Notes: generated from the letters alone by a model not told the origin. A stretch of 64,000 bases of DNA from Paenibacillus taichungensis (GCF_013359905.1 NZ_JABMCC010000085.1:1-64000), one strand, 5' to 3'; counted from the stretch's first letter, positions 29,989-39,426 are shown. Numbers and translations are program-made.

Positions 29989-30814
29989 ACGGCGCGGAAA
30001 ACGTGAACCTGGAGATCATCGAGATCGCTGGATGATTACCTATGCCGATCTCATTACCCTGCTACTGATCTTTTTTGTGATCATGTATGCCATGAGCAAT
30101 CTGGATTCTGGTAAATACGATGTGGTTACTCAATCGTTGCAAAATACTTTCAACCAATCCAATTCCCTGCTTGATCAAGGGGAAGGCCTTGGTGGTACAG
30201 CTGGACAAGCCATTACCAAAAATCCACCTTCTCAGATTCAGGGTGAAGATCCCGGAGAAGGCGAAGGTTCTCCTTCCGGCTCCGAGACAGGTACGCCAGA
30301 TGATGAAGATCAGCCACTTACGGAGCGTGAAGAGCAATTCAGATCACAGGAGCAGGAACTGCAAAATCTGTTCAATGTGATTACCCAGTATATCGAAGAC
30401 AATAAACTGGAAAATCAGATTTTTGTTGCAGACAAGCCGCAAGGCATTTCTATCACACTCAGTGACCGCTTCCTGTTTGATCAGGGAAAAGCCGCACTCA
30501 AAAGTGATGCTGCACCCACACTGAGCAAATTGGCAAGCCTGTTCCGCGATTTGAGTACAGTTGTCAGCATTGAAGGGCATACGGATAACGTTCCTGTCGG
30601 AGCAAACGCTACCTATAAAGATAATTGGGAGCTTTCCGGGGAACGTGCACTGTCTGTATTGCGTTTTTTTCTCGACAAAGAAAAGCTTGACCCTGACGGA
30701 TTCCAATATGCCGGATACGCGGATACGCGCCCAACTGGGGATAATACTACCGCCGCAGGGCGGCAAAAAAATAGACGTGTGGAAATCACCGTTTTACGTC
30801 AACTCCAGCCTTAA
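29972..30814 (+). CDS. motB: Flagellar motor stator protein MotB
   Basis: MotB (280 residues) has a basic N-terminus, one membrane helix (about 21-42) and the essential ion-binding aspartate D26 in MITYADLITLLLIFF. A long acidic, Pro/Gly/Ser-rich linker (about 60-115) precedes an OmpA-like peptidoglycan-binding domain (IEGHTDNVPVG, SGERALSVLRFF, RRVEITV). AAGGAGG six bases before the ATG lies inside motA, so translation is coupled. The gene ends at a strong terminator. No other flagellar genes are in the window, although bacE/bacF further right have flagellar links in Bacillus. Confidence 0.94.
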   Translation: MSRRSKRRGKREPGDHRDRWMITYADLITLLLIFFVIMYAMSNLDSGKYDVVTQSLQNTFNQSNSLLDQGEGLGGTAGQAITKNPPSQIQGEDPGEGEGSPSGSETGTPDDEDQPLTEREEQFRSQEQELQNLFNVITQYIEDNKLENQIFVADKPQGISITLSDRFLFDQGKAALKSDAAPTLSKLASLFRDLSTVVSIEGHTDNVPVGANATYKDNWELSGERALSVLRFFLDKEKLDPDGFQYAGYADTRPTGDNTTAAGRQKNRRVEITVLRQLQP

Positions 30815-30852
30815 TCTCCAACATTTCCTATGAAGGATCCTTGCTTTATTAT

Positions 30853-30902
30853 AAAAAGCACGTTCTTACTGAATTCGATTCAGCAGAACGTGCTTTTTTT
30901 TA
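30853..30902 (+). terminator. motAB terminator
   Basis: AAAAAGCACGTTCT pairs with AGAACGTGCTTTTT around an inner CTGAA/TTCAG stem, followed by a run of eight or more T. It lies about 40 bases after motB. Confidence 0.93.
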
Positions 30903-31002
30903 TACTTCTATCTCTTATTGCTAAACGACAGATCCTTATTTTCTTCGTTGTACAGCAATGGCACACGGTGTGATTACCTTCATCATACAAACGATCAACA
31001 CA

Positions 31003-32181
31003 TTACGCATCTACGCCTGGCTGGCTGGGACGAAGAATCGCAGAACCCACCGTCAGTAAAATAGCTGCCATGCCAAACAGTATCAGTAGCGGCATTGTAA
31101 TATCCGACAACGTACCACCAGCAGAGATCGTTTCCACCGCTTGAATCGCCCATTTCTGCGGAACAAAATTAGCAAGTTTTTGCATGTAATCCGGCATGAT
31201 CGACAGCGGCCAGAAACAGCCACCAATCATACACGTCGGTGTGATAATCAGTGAATTCAGCATAGTTGCATTTTTGGATTCACGAATCAAACCGGCAACC
31301 GTACTCGCAATCCCCATGGAGACCAGCATAAATGCGGCCAGAATGAGAAGATGGATGCCAAATGGAAGCCCCGCATCATAATGTAGCCCCCATCTGCTAA
31401 TCACCAGCACCAAAACAATTTGGATCAAACCGATCGCAAAACTTCCCAAAAAATTGCCCAGTGCAATTTCATAAGCGCGGACCGGCGCCGTGTAGACTCT
31501 GGCCATCGTCCGCTTCCTGCGGTCTTCCATAATAACAGCAACTGTACTGGTCAGCAGACCCATCATGAACATAATTGTAAATCCGGTTACGTTGTTCAAA
31601 CCCGGTTTTGGATAAATCTTCAGCTCAGTTGCTTCACCCGAAATTTGATGTTTACCAAGTTCAATTAACAGCTCTTTAAATTTTGCTTGGGCCAGAGCTG
31701 GATCAGGAGTCTCACCCGATGCCGCATCTGTTGCTGCCAATACTGCCGAAGCAGATTGATTCAATCCCGCCGCCAAACCTTCAACAGCAGCTCTAAGCGT
31801 ATAAGAGCTTTCACTGACACGAAGTTCTACCAGCTGGATTTCAGGCTGTTTGTCTTGCAGTAAATTGTCCGTGTAATGCGCCGGGATGACAAGTCCTGAA
31901 CTCCCCCTTTGCTGCGCGATGGCTTCATTAACTTCCCCAACGGTTTTCATGGGTTTGAGCAAATATTCCTCTTTGCGGCCAAGCTCATCCAAGATCCATC
32001 TGCCTGCTGCACCCTGATCCTCGTTTACATAAGGAATGACTGCACGTGTTCCCTCCTCGCTCCCAAACAGCGCAATTGTTCCTGTGACGACAAGGCAAGG
32101 AAGAAGAAAGAATGTGATGAAACCACGTTTGCGCAAAATCGTGCGCCGGATCATCAGCCAGGCAATATTCAGGCTATTCAT
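31003..32181 (-). CDS. ABC-2 type exporter permease (second)
   Basis: This 392-residue permease has one N-terminal helix (about 20-40), a large extracytoplasmic domain (about 45-210) and five to six C-terminal helices. This is the ABC2_membrane_3 layout seen in NatB, YhaP and LnrM/LnrN proteins. The ATG overlaps the previous permease stop by eight bases. It is the last gene of the ATPase-permease-permease unit. In Bacillus subtilis the similarly arranged LnrLMN exports linearmycins, and a peptide or lipid-active antibiotic is a plausible but unproven substrate here. Confidence 0.85.
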   Translation of the reverse strand: MNSLNIAWLMIRRTILRKRGFITFFLLPCLVVTGTIALFGSEEGTRAVIPYVNEDQGAAGRWILDELGRKEEYLLKPMKTVGEVNEAIAQQRGSSGLVIPAHYTDNLLQDKQPEIQLVELRVSESSYTLRAAVEGLAAGLNQSASAVLAATDAASGETPDPALAQAKFKELLIELGKHQISGEATELKIYPKPGLNNVTGFTIMFMMGLLTSTVAVIMEDRRKRTMARVYTAPVRAYEIALGNFLGSFAIGLIQIVLVLVISRWGLHYDAGLPFGIHLLILAAFMLVSMGIASTVAGLIRESKNATMLNSLIITPTCMIGGCFWPLSIMPDYMQKLANFVPQKWAIQAVETISAGGTLSDITMPLLILFGMAAILLTVGSAILRPSQPGVDA

Positions 32182-33364
32182 AGCGATATCCCGCCTTTCT
32201 ATAGATCAGTCCCGCTGCCGCCACCATTACTGCACATACCGAACCAAGCATCATGATGCTGTACATAATCTCACTTAAGGGAGCGTTCAGCATCATCCGC
32301 AGAAAACTTTGCAAAGCCCAGTGGTTTACCGTAAATTCGCTTATTCGCTGTACAAAACCAACGGCAATGGGTGTAAATCCACCGCTAATAAATGTCATGG
32401 CAATAATGATGCCTTGAAGAGCGGCGCTTGCGGATGCGGAATTCTTGAAAAGCAGGGCAACAATCACGCCGAGAGTCATGGAAGCCAGCGTAATCAGCAC
32501 ACAGATTAGAACAATTAGCCAGGGATGTGTGCCCCAGTTCACACCATATAACCAATGTGTCGCCAGTACGATGATGATGGCCTGCAAGAAAGCAATTAGG
32601 CTGTTGCCTGCAATTTTCCCTCCAAAAATGACCCCATTGCCTATTGGAGCTGCCTGTAAGCGAGTTAGCGTTTTTTTGTCTCTCTCACCAAACAGACTGT
32701 TGCTGGTTGTCATACCTGAGTAAAGCATGAACATGGCGAGCATGGAAGCTGCATAATATTGTGAAGCACTATAAGAGGTACCCACTTCTCCGGGACTGCT
32801 GACGGCTATATATGAAGAGCTCGTTCTATTGGTCTGTGAATGCTCAGCCATTGCAGCTACTGCGTCAGGACCTAACACTTTCGCAGCAGCGACCTGTCTG
32901 TTCAGTTCATCCGTGAACCGCGTAAACAAAGTCTCACCCACAACATTGAGCGTGCCATCTTTCCCCAGTATCCATTGCAACCTCGCCTCTTCCCCCTTCA
33001 TGACCTGCTCTTCCAGATCTGATGGGACAATTACGGCAAAATCCAGATCACCACGTCGAAGTGCACTTACAGCCTCTTTTTCCGTAGGTATGTTCTGTAC
33101 CTTCATCATTTCGCTTACTGCCAAAGATGTCACAAATGTATTTAGTGCTTTACTGATCGCATCTGAACCGGAATCCTCTTCTGTTTGAATGATCCCTACT
33201 CTCACTGGGTCAGGAATGGCTTCTTTTGCCGTCCCCATTGTACTGGAGAGTGCAGTACCCAATATAAAGATGAGCAGCAGCGGCAGAATAAACAGATTCA
33301 GCAGAACGGAACGAATTCTCAGAATCCGTCTCAATTCAAAGATGCAAATATGCCATATGTTCAT
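32174..33364 (-). CDS. ABC-2 type exporter permease (first)
   Basis: This 396-residue permease is a paralogue-like partner of the next gene. An N-terminal helix (about 18-42) carries the LRRILRIRSVLLNLFILPLL segment. Then come an extracytoplasmic domain and about five helices from residue 220 on, including GMTTSNSLFGERDKKTLTRL, the coupling loop before the third segment. It lies 12 bases after the ATPase gene and overlaps the second permease, so the three genes form one unit and the permeases probably act as a heterodimer. Confidence 0.85.
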   Translation of the reverse strand: MNIWHICIFELRRILRIRSVLLNLFILPLLLIFILGTALSSTMGTAKEAIPDPVRVGIIQTEEDSGSDAISKALNTFVTSLAVSEMMKVQNIPTEKEAVSALRRGDLDFAVIVPSDLEEQVMKGEEARLQWILGKDGTLNVVGETLFTRFTDELNRQVAAAKVLGPDAVAAMAEHSQTNRTSSSYIAVSSPGEVGTSYSASQYYAASMLAMFMLYSGMTTSNSLFGERDKKTLTRLQAAPIGNGVIFGGKIAGNSLIAFLQAIIIVLATHWLYGVNWGTHPWLIVLICVLITLASMTLGVIVALLFKNSASASAALQGIIIAMTFISGGFTPIAVGFVQRISEFTVNHWALQSFLRMMLNAPLSEIMYSIMMLGSVCAVMVAAAGLIYRKAGYRYE

Positions 33365-33375
33365 CTGACATCCTC

Positions 33376-34311
33376 CTAGTCCCGAAGCGTACGTCCGGTC
33401 AGATTGAGGAAGAGCGTTTCCAAATCAGGCTCTTCAACCTTGAGCGATTGAATGGAGATTTCATGTTTGCTGCAAATGAAGAGCATATCCTGTAGGTCCT
33501 GCTGTGCAGAAGGCAGCGTAATGGTCAATGTATCGTCTGATACTTCTACTGCCCGCACACGGGGGTGAAGTTTTAACTCCTCCACAACGTCGTGACCAAT
33601 GCCCGAAGTGGTGAGCACTATTTTTTCCTCAGATGCAACCCGTTCTCTCAGTTCTGCTTCGGTGCCGCAGGCAATGATATGCCCCTGATCCATAATCGCT
33701 ACCCGGTGACTGATTGCAGCAACTTCCTCCATGTAATGACTTGTATAAATAATGGTTGATCCCATCTGATTAAGCGTACGGACCGACTCCAAAATATGAT
33801 TCCGTGATTGCGGGTCAATGCCCACTGTTGGTTCATCCATAATGATTAAATCCGGCCGATGCATAATGGCACACGCAATGTTCAGCCTGCGTTTCATACC
33901 GCCAGAGAAAGTGGATGGGGCATCCTTCGCTTTGTCCTGCAAACCTACAAATTCGAGGGATTCCTGCACTCTTTCTTTAAGCATTTTTCCACGGAGTCCA
34001 TATAGTCGGGCAAAAAAAGTGACATTCTCCGCAGCGGTCATCGTTTCGTATAGAGCCAGATCCTGTGGTACCAGCCCGATTTTGCGTTTTACTTCAAGCG
34101 GCCGCTCCTTGACTGATATGCCATCCAACCGAATTTCACCCTGATCCATATTTAAAAGACCAGCAATCATGCTAATGGTAGTACTTTTCCCAGCTCCATT
34201 GGGTCCAAGCAATCCAAAAATTTCACCTTTACCGACACTCAGATTTAAATGATCCACTGACAGCTTGCTACCGTATCGTTTCACGACGTGATCCACTTCA
34301 AGCATAGCCAT
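33376..34311 (-). CDS. ABC transporter ATP-binding protein (LnrL/NatA-like)
   Basis: This 311-residue ATPase energises the two permeases downstream. Motifs: GLLGPNGAGKSTT (Walker A, near 34-46), the Q-loop at VPQDLALYE, signature TFSGGMKRRLN, Walker B LIIMDEPTVGID and the switch histidine in YTSHYMEE. The C-terminal 80 residues are a DrrA-type extension. AGAGGAG lies ten bases before the ATG. The gene is divergent from a sensor kinase and response regulator 210 bases away, as in antibiotic-sensing exporter modules. Confidence 0.92.
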   Translation of the reverse strand: MAMLEVDHVVKRYGSKLSVDHLNLSVGKGEIFGLLGPNGAGKSTTISMIAGLLNMDQGEIRLDGISVKERPLEVKRKIGLVPQDLALYETMTAAENVTFFARLYGLRGKMLKERVQESLEFVGLQDKAKDAPSTFSGGMKRRLNIACAIMHRPDLIIMDEPTVGIDPQSRNHILESVRTLNQMGSTIIYTSHYMEEVAAISHRVAIMDQGHIIACGTEAELRERVASEEKIVLTTSGIGHDVVEELKLHPRVRAVEVSDDTLTITLPSAQQDLQDMLFICSKHEISIQSLKVEEPDLETLFLNLTGRTLRD

Positions 34312-34365
34312 AGATTATACACTCCTCTTCCGTCCAGCTTCCTGCGACTGGATTTTCATATCTGT

Positions 34366-34393
34366 ATTGTAACGAATTGTGATCTTCTGCGAA
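34366..34393 (-). promoter_or_regulatory. Likely promoter of the ABC exporter operon
   Basis: The minus strand shows TTCGCA (34388-34393), a 16-base spacer and TACAAT (34366-34371), about 55 bases upstream of the ATPase start. The -10 is good and the -35 weak, which would fit an activated promoter. Confidence 0.5.
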
Positions 34394-34418
34394 GGTACGA
34401 AAGGTCATGAAACAAAGG

Positions 34419-34430
34419 TGACTTAAGTCA
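34419..34430. promoter_or_regulatory. Perfect palindrome between exporter and two-component genes
   Basis: TGACTTAAGTCA is a 12-bp perfect palindrome. It lies two bases upstream of the -35 of the kinase promoter and 25 bases upstream of the exporter -35. A nearby AGGTCA (34402-34407) repeats half of it. NarL/LiaR-type regulators bind such dyads, so it is a candidate site for the adjacent response regulator. Confidence 0.45.
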
Positions 34431-34432
34431 TC

Positions 34433-34462
34433 TTCGGTTGGGAAAACTGCCTATGATATAAT
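34433..34462 (+). promoter_or_regulatory. Promoter of the two-component operon
   Basis: A perfect TATAAT (34457-34462) with an upstream TG (extended -10) is preceded 18 bases away by TTCGGT. It is followed by the small dyad TACC-GTAA-GGTA. The kinase starts at 34521. Confidence 0.6.
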
Positions 34463-34520
34463 CGACATACATTACCGTAAGGTATACCTTCACTTCTAAA
34501 ATAAAGGATGTCTCTGACAT

Positions 34521-35795
34521 ATGCCGATACGGTTGCTGCAATACGGTTTACTCATAGTTCCTGCGGTCCTGTACATTCTGGTGCTACCCCTGGAACAAGA
34601 AGATAGTTATACTCTGTATATTATCATTGCGCTAGGACTCGCGGTGTGGAAAGACTTCTCCCGTTCAAGTATGCAGCTTTTGCTGCTCGCGGCCGAAATC
34701 CTCTTCAGCTGCTGGCTGATCGCTCTATATGGCCCATTTATGTTTTTCCTCTCCTTATCTGCGCTTTATGTGTACATGTACAGACTGGATAGGACCCAGC
34801 GGTGGTTAATGCTCACCATTCAGCTTATAGCCAGCAATATTGCGCTACATTGGTATTACGTCCCACCACAGGAGCTTCATTCGTGGCTTACACTTCACAC
34901 CAACACGGCCATTCCTTTTAGCTTCACCCAAGAGACAATGGCTCGGGTTGCAGGTAACTTGCTCCTGCTCATCACCGCAACACTCTCTTGGCAGGGGTCT
35001 AGAAGCGCGAGCAGCCGTGGGCAGCTTGAACAGGTGTACGATGAGCTGCGAAGTAAACATTACGAGCTTCAGGAGGCACGCGAACAATTGCTGCAATTCA
35101 CGAAGCAGCTTGAAGGAGCAGCACAGGTTGAGGAGCGTACCCGGATATCCCGACAGCTTCATGATGATATTGGTCATCGCCTGATTCGTACTAAAATGAT
35201 GTCTGAGGCAGCCCTCTTGACCCTCCCTATACATCCTGAACAGGGCACAGAAATGGTGAGACAGATTCGGGATCAATTGGCCTCCAGTATGGATGACATG
35301 CGCACCACGCTTCACAAATTGCGGCCTGACTCTTATATATCCGATGCCTATGCATTAGATCGTCTGCTTGAAGACGTTGGCCGGGAAACAGGTGTGAAAA
35401 CGCGTTACGAAGTGCGTGGGCATTCACATGCACTCTATCCCAGTATGCAGATTGTCTTGTACAAAAATGCCAAAGAGGCCGTGACCAATGCACTCCGTCA
35501 TGGTAATGCCACTACGATTAGTGTGGAACTGGAATTTGGGGAAAGAGAAATCTGTATGTCCATCAGCAACGATGGGAGGATCCATACCCTTTCCACCAAG
35601 GAACAAACGAAAAGAAGACATGAAGGATCTCGTGCTAAACCGGACGTAAAGGCAGAGTCTACAGGACTCGGCATGGGACTTGAAGGAATGCGCCTACGCA
35701 CACAGATGGTTGGTGGGAAACTGGAGATCAAGTCGGACTATCCCTATACGGTGATTACACGCCTGCCTATGGCGAACAAAGCTGAACTGATCTGA
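34521..35795 (+). CDS. Sensor histidine kinase, HisKA_3 (NarL-type) family
   Basis: This 424-residue membrane kinase has about five to six N-terminal helices (residues 1-160) with short loops, so it probably senses a ligand within or at the membrane. A coiled segment (175-200) leads to the HisKA_3 domain, with phospho-acceptor H214 in SRQLHDDIGHRL. The ATPase domain shows the N-box KEAVTNALRHG and GLGMGLEGMRLR. It is followed 29 bases later by its response regulator. The pairing with a divergent three-gene exporter resembles LnrJK/LnrLMN of Bacillus. Confidence 0.9.
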   Translation: MPIRLLQYGLLIVPAVLYILVLPLEQEDSYTLYIIIALGLAVWKDFSRSSMQLLLLAAEILFSCWLIALYGPFMFFLSLSALYVYMYRLDRTQRWLMLTIQLIASNIALHWYYVPPQELHSWLTLHTNTAIPFSFTQETMARVAGNLLLLITATLSWQGSRSASSRGQLEQVYDELRSKHYELQEAREQLLQFTKQLEGAAQVEERTRISRQLHDDIGHRLIRTKMMSEAALLTLPIHPEQGTEMVRQIRDQLASSMDDMRTTLHKLRPDSYISDAYALDRLLEDVGRETGVKTRYEVRGHSHALYPSMQIVLYKNAKEAVTNALRHGNATTISVELEFGEREICMSISNDGRIHTLSTKEQTKRRHEGSRAKPDVKAESTGLGMGLEGMRLRTQMVGGKLEIKSDYPYTVITRLPMANKAELI

Positions 35796-35824
35796 ACTGA
35801 TCTGAAAAAGGAAGTGATTTGCTC

Positions 35825-36514
35825 ATGTCAGACCTGAATGAATTAAATAACTCGAGCCATTCTGTTCACCCTGAGTCCATTCGGCTGATGCTTGCGGATG
35901 ATGATTCCTTTATCCGTGAAAGTCTCAAAGTCCTGCTTGGACTCGATCCCGGCATTACCGTTACAGGTACAGCTTCAAACGGCCGGGAAGCTCTGGAACT
36001 GCTGGAGTCCGGAACAATTGCCGACGTTGTACTTATGGATATTCGCATGCCAGATTGTGATGGAGTTGAAGGTACCCGAATCATTAAAACACGTTTCCCT
36101 GACGTGCGTGTACTGATGCTTACTACGTTTGACGATGATGAGTATATTATCCAGGCTTTGCAAAACGGAGCCAGCGGTTATTTACTTAAAAATGTGCCAC
36201 CTGACCGGATCATTCAGGGCATCAAGACTGTACATAACGGGGATATGTTGATTCATCCCGATATTGCTCGTAAGCTCGCGAGTCTACTCCGTCCTGCTGC
36301 AGCGCCTCAGACACATGAACCCATTGACTCTTACGGACTAACCCGTATGGAAATGGCTGTTGCAGAGGCTATATCAGAAGGGCTGTCCAATAAAGAAATT
36401 GCCGCAAAGCTATTCTTGAGTGAGGGCACAGTCAAAAACTATGTTACGGATATTCTCGGCAAGCTTAGTTTGCGCGATCGGACTCAGATCGCCATTTTCA
36501 TGTTAAAAAAGTAG
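35825..36514 (+). CDS. Response regulator, NarL/LuxR family
   Basis: This 229-residue regulator has a receiver domain with the acidic pocket near D25-D27, phospho-acceptor D72 in VVLMDIRMPD, and K at the end of YLLKNVPPD. A LuxR-type helix-turn-helix closes the protein (LTRMEMAVAEAISEGLSNKEIA, residues about 170-191, and LFLSEGTVKNYVTDIL). ATG at 35825 has AAGGAAG upstream; a TTG two codons earlier is less likely. It probably controls the exporter operon next door. A 10-bp tandem duplication, CTGAACTGAT, lies at the junction with the kinase gene. Confidence 0.92.
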   Translation: MSDLNELNNSSHSVHPESIRLMLADDDSFIRESLKVLLGLDPGITVTGTASNGREALELLESGTIADVVLMDIRMPDCDGVEGTRIIKTRFPDVRVLMLTTFDDDEYIIQALQNGASGYLLKNVPPDRIIQGIKTVHNGDMLIHPDIARKLASLLRPAAAPQTHEPIDSYGLTRMEMAVAEAISEGLSNKEIAAKLFLSEGTVKNYVTDILGKLSLRDRTQIAIFMLKK

Positions 36515-36516
36515 CA

Positions 36517-36561
36517 AAAAGGGTATTTCCCTCGCCCAATTAGGCGGAGGAAATACCCTTT
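36517..36561. terminator. Bidirectional terminator between response regulator and minJ
   Basis: AAAGGGTATTTCC pairs with GGAAATACCCTTT, with an inner CCTC/GAGG extension. It separates convergent genes and carries A and T runs on its flanks. Confidence 0.92.
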
Positions 36562-36566
36562 CGTCA

Positions 36567-37892
36567 TTACATCTCTACAGATCTTTGCTCCCCCGCCGGG
36601 GCGGGCGGCAATGCCAGTGGAGCCTCAACATCAAGCTGATCTTTCCGACGTCGTGCGAACAATTTAAGACTTACGATATGAAACAGAGTTAGCGGACGCA
36701 AGCGGAGCGCCCAGGCTTCATGATTGTCCGGAGCCATAAGCACCCCGAGCTGGTGATGCTCACCTTCATAGATCGCCCGTTGCATGAACTTGCTCTCACC
36801 CTGATGATTACGTACCTCCAACTTACAAAAAGCCGGATTCATACGCAAAGCGCGATGTAATTGCTCAGGCGAATGCACCAATACGCCATTCACCTTGTAC
36901 AAGGTCTCCCCTGCTTCAATTCCCAGTTCTTCCGCAGGACTATCAGGAATGACGCCAAGCACCTTCAAGCCGTGCTCAGGATGTACAAACAGCGGGCTGC
37001 GGTTTTGCTCCTCAAAGCCGCTGTACCACACCAGGAACTCATGCCCAATGAAAGCAGCCAATGCTGCGACAACCATGAGTGGAGACCACCACGCAGCCAG
37101 GAGGCTGAGCACAAGTAGCCCTGTCCCATATAACAGCAATCGTTTTGCGGAAATCTGGACTTTTTTCCCGGGGAGCATACTTTGCGTAACTTCTCCAAAT
37201 CCCAGCAGAATTGGCAGCGCAACCAGCATGTAGCTATTCCCTCCGCTGATCAGGGCGGTCCATGGCAATTCGGCCCCGCCCGTAACAGGAACCAGAATCA
37301 GTAACGGAATCGGCCAGAAATGCTGCAACTGATAGCCTCCAACAAGCTTGCCGCGTTTACCCTCGAAGAGCAAAGGTGATGCCATGGATACCCCTTGCAT
37401 ACGTACCATCAGCGCTTCACCGATATGTAATACAGCTGCGAGCACAAGCAGTGCAGGCATATCCAGCGCACGTAATGCTTCAGTGACACTTCCCATCCAT
37501 CCTGCCGGCTGCCAGCCCGAAGCCATATTTAAACCAAACTGCAACACACCAAGCAAACCTGCAGCATAAGCAAAACATAAGTATCGGATACGGAATAATG
37601 CCAGGAATAACGTAGCTGCCCATATACAGATCAGGCTGCTCAGTGTAAGATGTGCCCCGAGAAACAGCGATATAACGGAGACCATTACACCGATCACAAT
37701 ACCTCCAAGTACTGCACGAATGGTCTGTGTGATCGAGCTTTGCAAACGAACGTGGAACAATTTACGTTCCTGTAAGAGTTGACGATGATAAACGAGAGCA
37801 ATCAAGATTACCGCAATATAATAAAACGGCTGAATAAACAACTGCAACAATGCTTCTCCTAATGTGGTCAACCATGGCCAAGCCCATTCCAT
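36567..37892 (-). CDS. minJ: MinJ-like membrane PDZ protein (division-site topology factor)
   Basis: This 441-residue protein has about eight membrane helices (residues 10-310) and a C-terminal cytoplasmic PDZ domain (HGLKVLGVIPDSPAEELGIE, near 319-338). That is the architecture of Bacillus MinJ (SwrAB), which bridges DivIVA and MinD to keep division at mid-cell. The order ftsE-ftsX-ctpB-minJ is conserved with Bacillus subtilis, which supports the name. AAGGAGAGGGG lies ten or more bases before the ATG. A terminator between ctpB and minJ suggests partial independence. The C-terminus ends at the convergent terminator. Confidence 0.8.
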   Translation of the reverse strand: MEWAWPWLTTLGEALLQLFIQPFYYIAVILIALVYHRQLLQERKLFHVRLQSSITQTIRAVLGGIVIGVMVSVISLFLGAHLTLSSLICIWAATLFLALFRIRYLCFAYAAGLLGVLQFGLNMASGWQPAGWMGSVTEALRALDMPALLVLAAVLHIGEALMVRMQGVSMASPLLFEGKRGKLVGGYQLQHFWPIPLLILVPVTGGAELPWTALISGGNSYMLVALPILLGFGEVTQSMLPGKKVQISAKRLLLYGTGLLVLSLLAAWWSPLMVVAALAAFIGHEFLVWYSGFEEQNRSPLFVHPEHGLKVLGVIPDSPAEELGIEAGETLYKVNGVLVHSPEQLHRALRMNPAFCKLEVRNHQGESKFMQRAIYEGEHHQLGVLMAPDNHEAWALRLRPLTLFHIVSLKLFARRRKDQLDVEAPLALPPAPAGEQRSVEM

Positions 37893-37924
37893 TGTGGACG
37901 GTCACCCCTCTCCTTCAGCCGGTT

Positions 37925-37958
37925 CAGAAAAAAAGAAGGCTGAAAATCAGCCTTCTTT
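37925..37958 (-). terminator. Terminator immediately after ctpB
   Basis: AAAGAAGGCTGA-AAA-TCAGCCTTCTTT begins at the ctpB stop codon, and the minus strand continues in a T-run. minJ starts only about 30 bases further, so some read-through probably supplies it. Confidence 0.88.
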
Positions 37959-39426
37959 ATGGCTTCGACACTGCGGACGAAATATCCTTTGAGACATTTT
38001 CGATCGCGCGCTTCAGCTGTGCATCATATTGAGGATTGGCAATGCGTTCAATCAGAGCCGCTTCCAGTGATTCCGCGGTTTTCTCATCAATCTGGCCAGT
38101 TGCCTGAATGCCTTTTTGTTTCTGGAATGCTTTGACCGCTTCTTCTGTCTTCTGGTCATAGTATCCGTCCACACGATCCGGCTTAAAGTCAAGTCCTCTC
38201 AGCATCGTCTGCGCACTTTTCACATCCGTGCTATTGCTGTCGTATTTCAAAGGTAATTTTTCTTTGTTGATTGGTGCCACCGAGAAGTAATCTGGCTGGT
38301 TCACAGCGATATCGGGTTTGATCCCTTTTTCATGAATCCAGTCTCCGTTCGGAGTCAGCCATTTCGCGATGGTGATTTTCAGCAGGCTGCCATCACCCAT
38401 TTGCTTGTCATAACTCGTCTGTACGGTTCCTTTACCAAAGGAGTTTTCCCCAACCAGCGTTGCGCCTGCCGACTGTTGCAATGCACCAGCCAAAATTTCC
38501 GACGCACTCGCGCTTCCTTTGTTCATCAATACCGTAATTGGGTACGATTTACCTGATCCGTTCGATTTGCTTTGTTCCTTTTTACCGTTCTTGTCTTCAA
38601 CTTGAACAATAACTTTGCCTTTCGGAACAAATTGCTCTGCAATATCAATAACGACCTGCAAAACACCACCCGGGTCATTACGAACATCAATGATCAGGCC
38701 CTTCATGTTCTGCTTCTCCAGCTTCGCCAGTTCTTCCTTAAAGCGATCTCCTGTGTTCAGCGAGAATTGGGTGATTGTAATCACACCAACACCGTTATCC
38801 TCCATGTGGGCGTACACCGTCTCCAGATCAATGTCATCACGCACAATGACAAATTCAATCAGTTCGGAAGATCCAGCACGTTTAACCTGTACCTTCGCTT
38901 CACTGCCTTTTGGACCTCTGATTTTATTAACGGCTTTGTTCAGTTCCAAACCTTGCAGAGATTCACCATTCACGGACATGATCATGTCTTTCGCGCGAAT
39001 ACCCGCTTTCTCGGCAGGCGATCCTTTGATCGGTGATACCACTACGACATTCCCGTCCTGTGAGGATACCTCTGCGCCGATTCCGGTAAATGAACCTTCA
39101 ATCGACTCCTCGAACTGGGCTGCTGTTTCCTGCCCCATATAGTTGGAGTACGGATCACCAAGGGATTCCATCATGCCGTTGATCGCACCATCAATCAGTT
39201 TGGTTCGATCCACGTCTTTATAATAGTTGCTTGAGATCAAATCCATCGCGGTTTCAATCTTCTTCAAATCGTTCTTCTGCTGCGAACTGCCTGTTACGCT
39301 GGCGAGCAATCCTTCACCAGGTGTCGTTTGTGCCAGACCAGGTGAGCTCATCAGCACCAGCGTAAGCAGGCTGCCTCCGAGAAGGGCTACAATGACAAGC
39401 AGCAGGGCCGATCTTTTCTTCATCAT
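37957..39426 (-). CDS. ctpB: Carboxy-terminal processing protease, S41 family (CtpB-like)
   Basis: This 489-residue protease is exported by an N-terminal signal or anchor (residues 6-30). The PDZ domain lies at about 112-190 (SPIKGSPAEKAGI) and the S41 core carries GSASASE at 304-310 with the catalytic serine and FGKG with K332 as the general base. A peptidoglycan-binding-like domain follows (about 405-480, VDGYYDQKTEEAVKAFQ). In Bacillus CtpB clips signalling proteins during sporulation. ATG at 39426 sits seven bases after AGGCGGTGA; a longer frame from 39495 has no ribosome-binding site. It lies downstream of the M23 hydrolase gene and upstream of minJ. Confidence 0.9.
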   Translation of the reverse strand: MMKKRSALLLVIVALLGGSLLTLVLMSSPGLAQTTPGEGLLASVTGSSQQKNDLKKIETAMDLISSNYYKDVDRTKLIDGAINGMMESLGDPYSNYMGQETAAQFEESIEGSFTGIGAEVSSQDGNVVVVSPIKGSPAEKAGIRAKDMIMSVNGESLQGLELNKAVNKIRGPKGSEAKVQVKRAGSSELIEFVIVRDDIDLETVYAHMEDNGVGVITITQFSLNTGDRFKEELAKLEKQNMKGLIIDVRNDPGGVLQVVIDIAEQFVPKGKVIVQVEDKNGKKEQSKSNGSGKSYPITVLMNKGSASASEILAGALQQSAGATLVGENSFGKGTVQTSYDKQMGDGSLLKITIAKWLTPNGDWIHEKGIKPDIAVNQPDYFSVAPINKEKLPLKYDSNSTDVKSAQTMLRGLDFKPDRVDGYYDQKTEEAVKAFQKQKGIQATGQIDEKTAESLEAALIERIANPQYDAQLKRAIENVSKDISSAVSKP

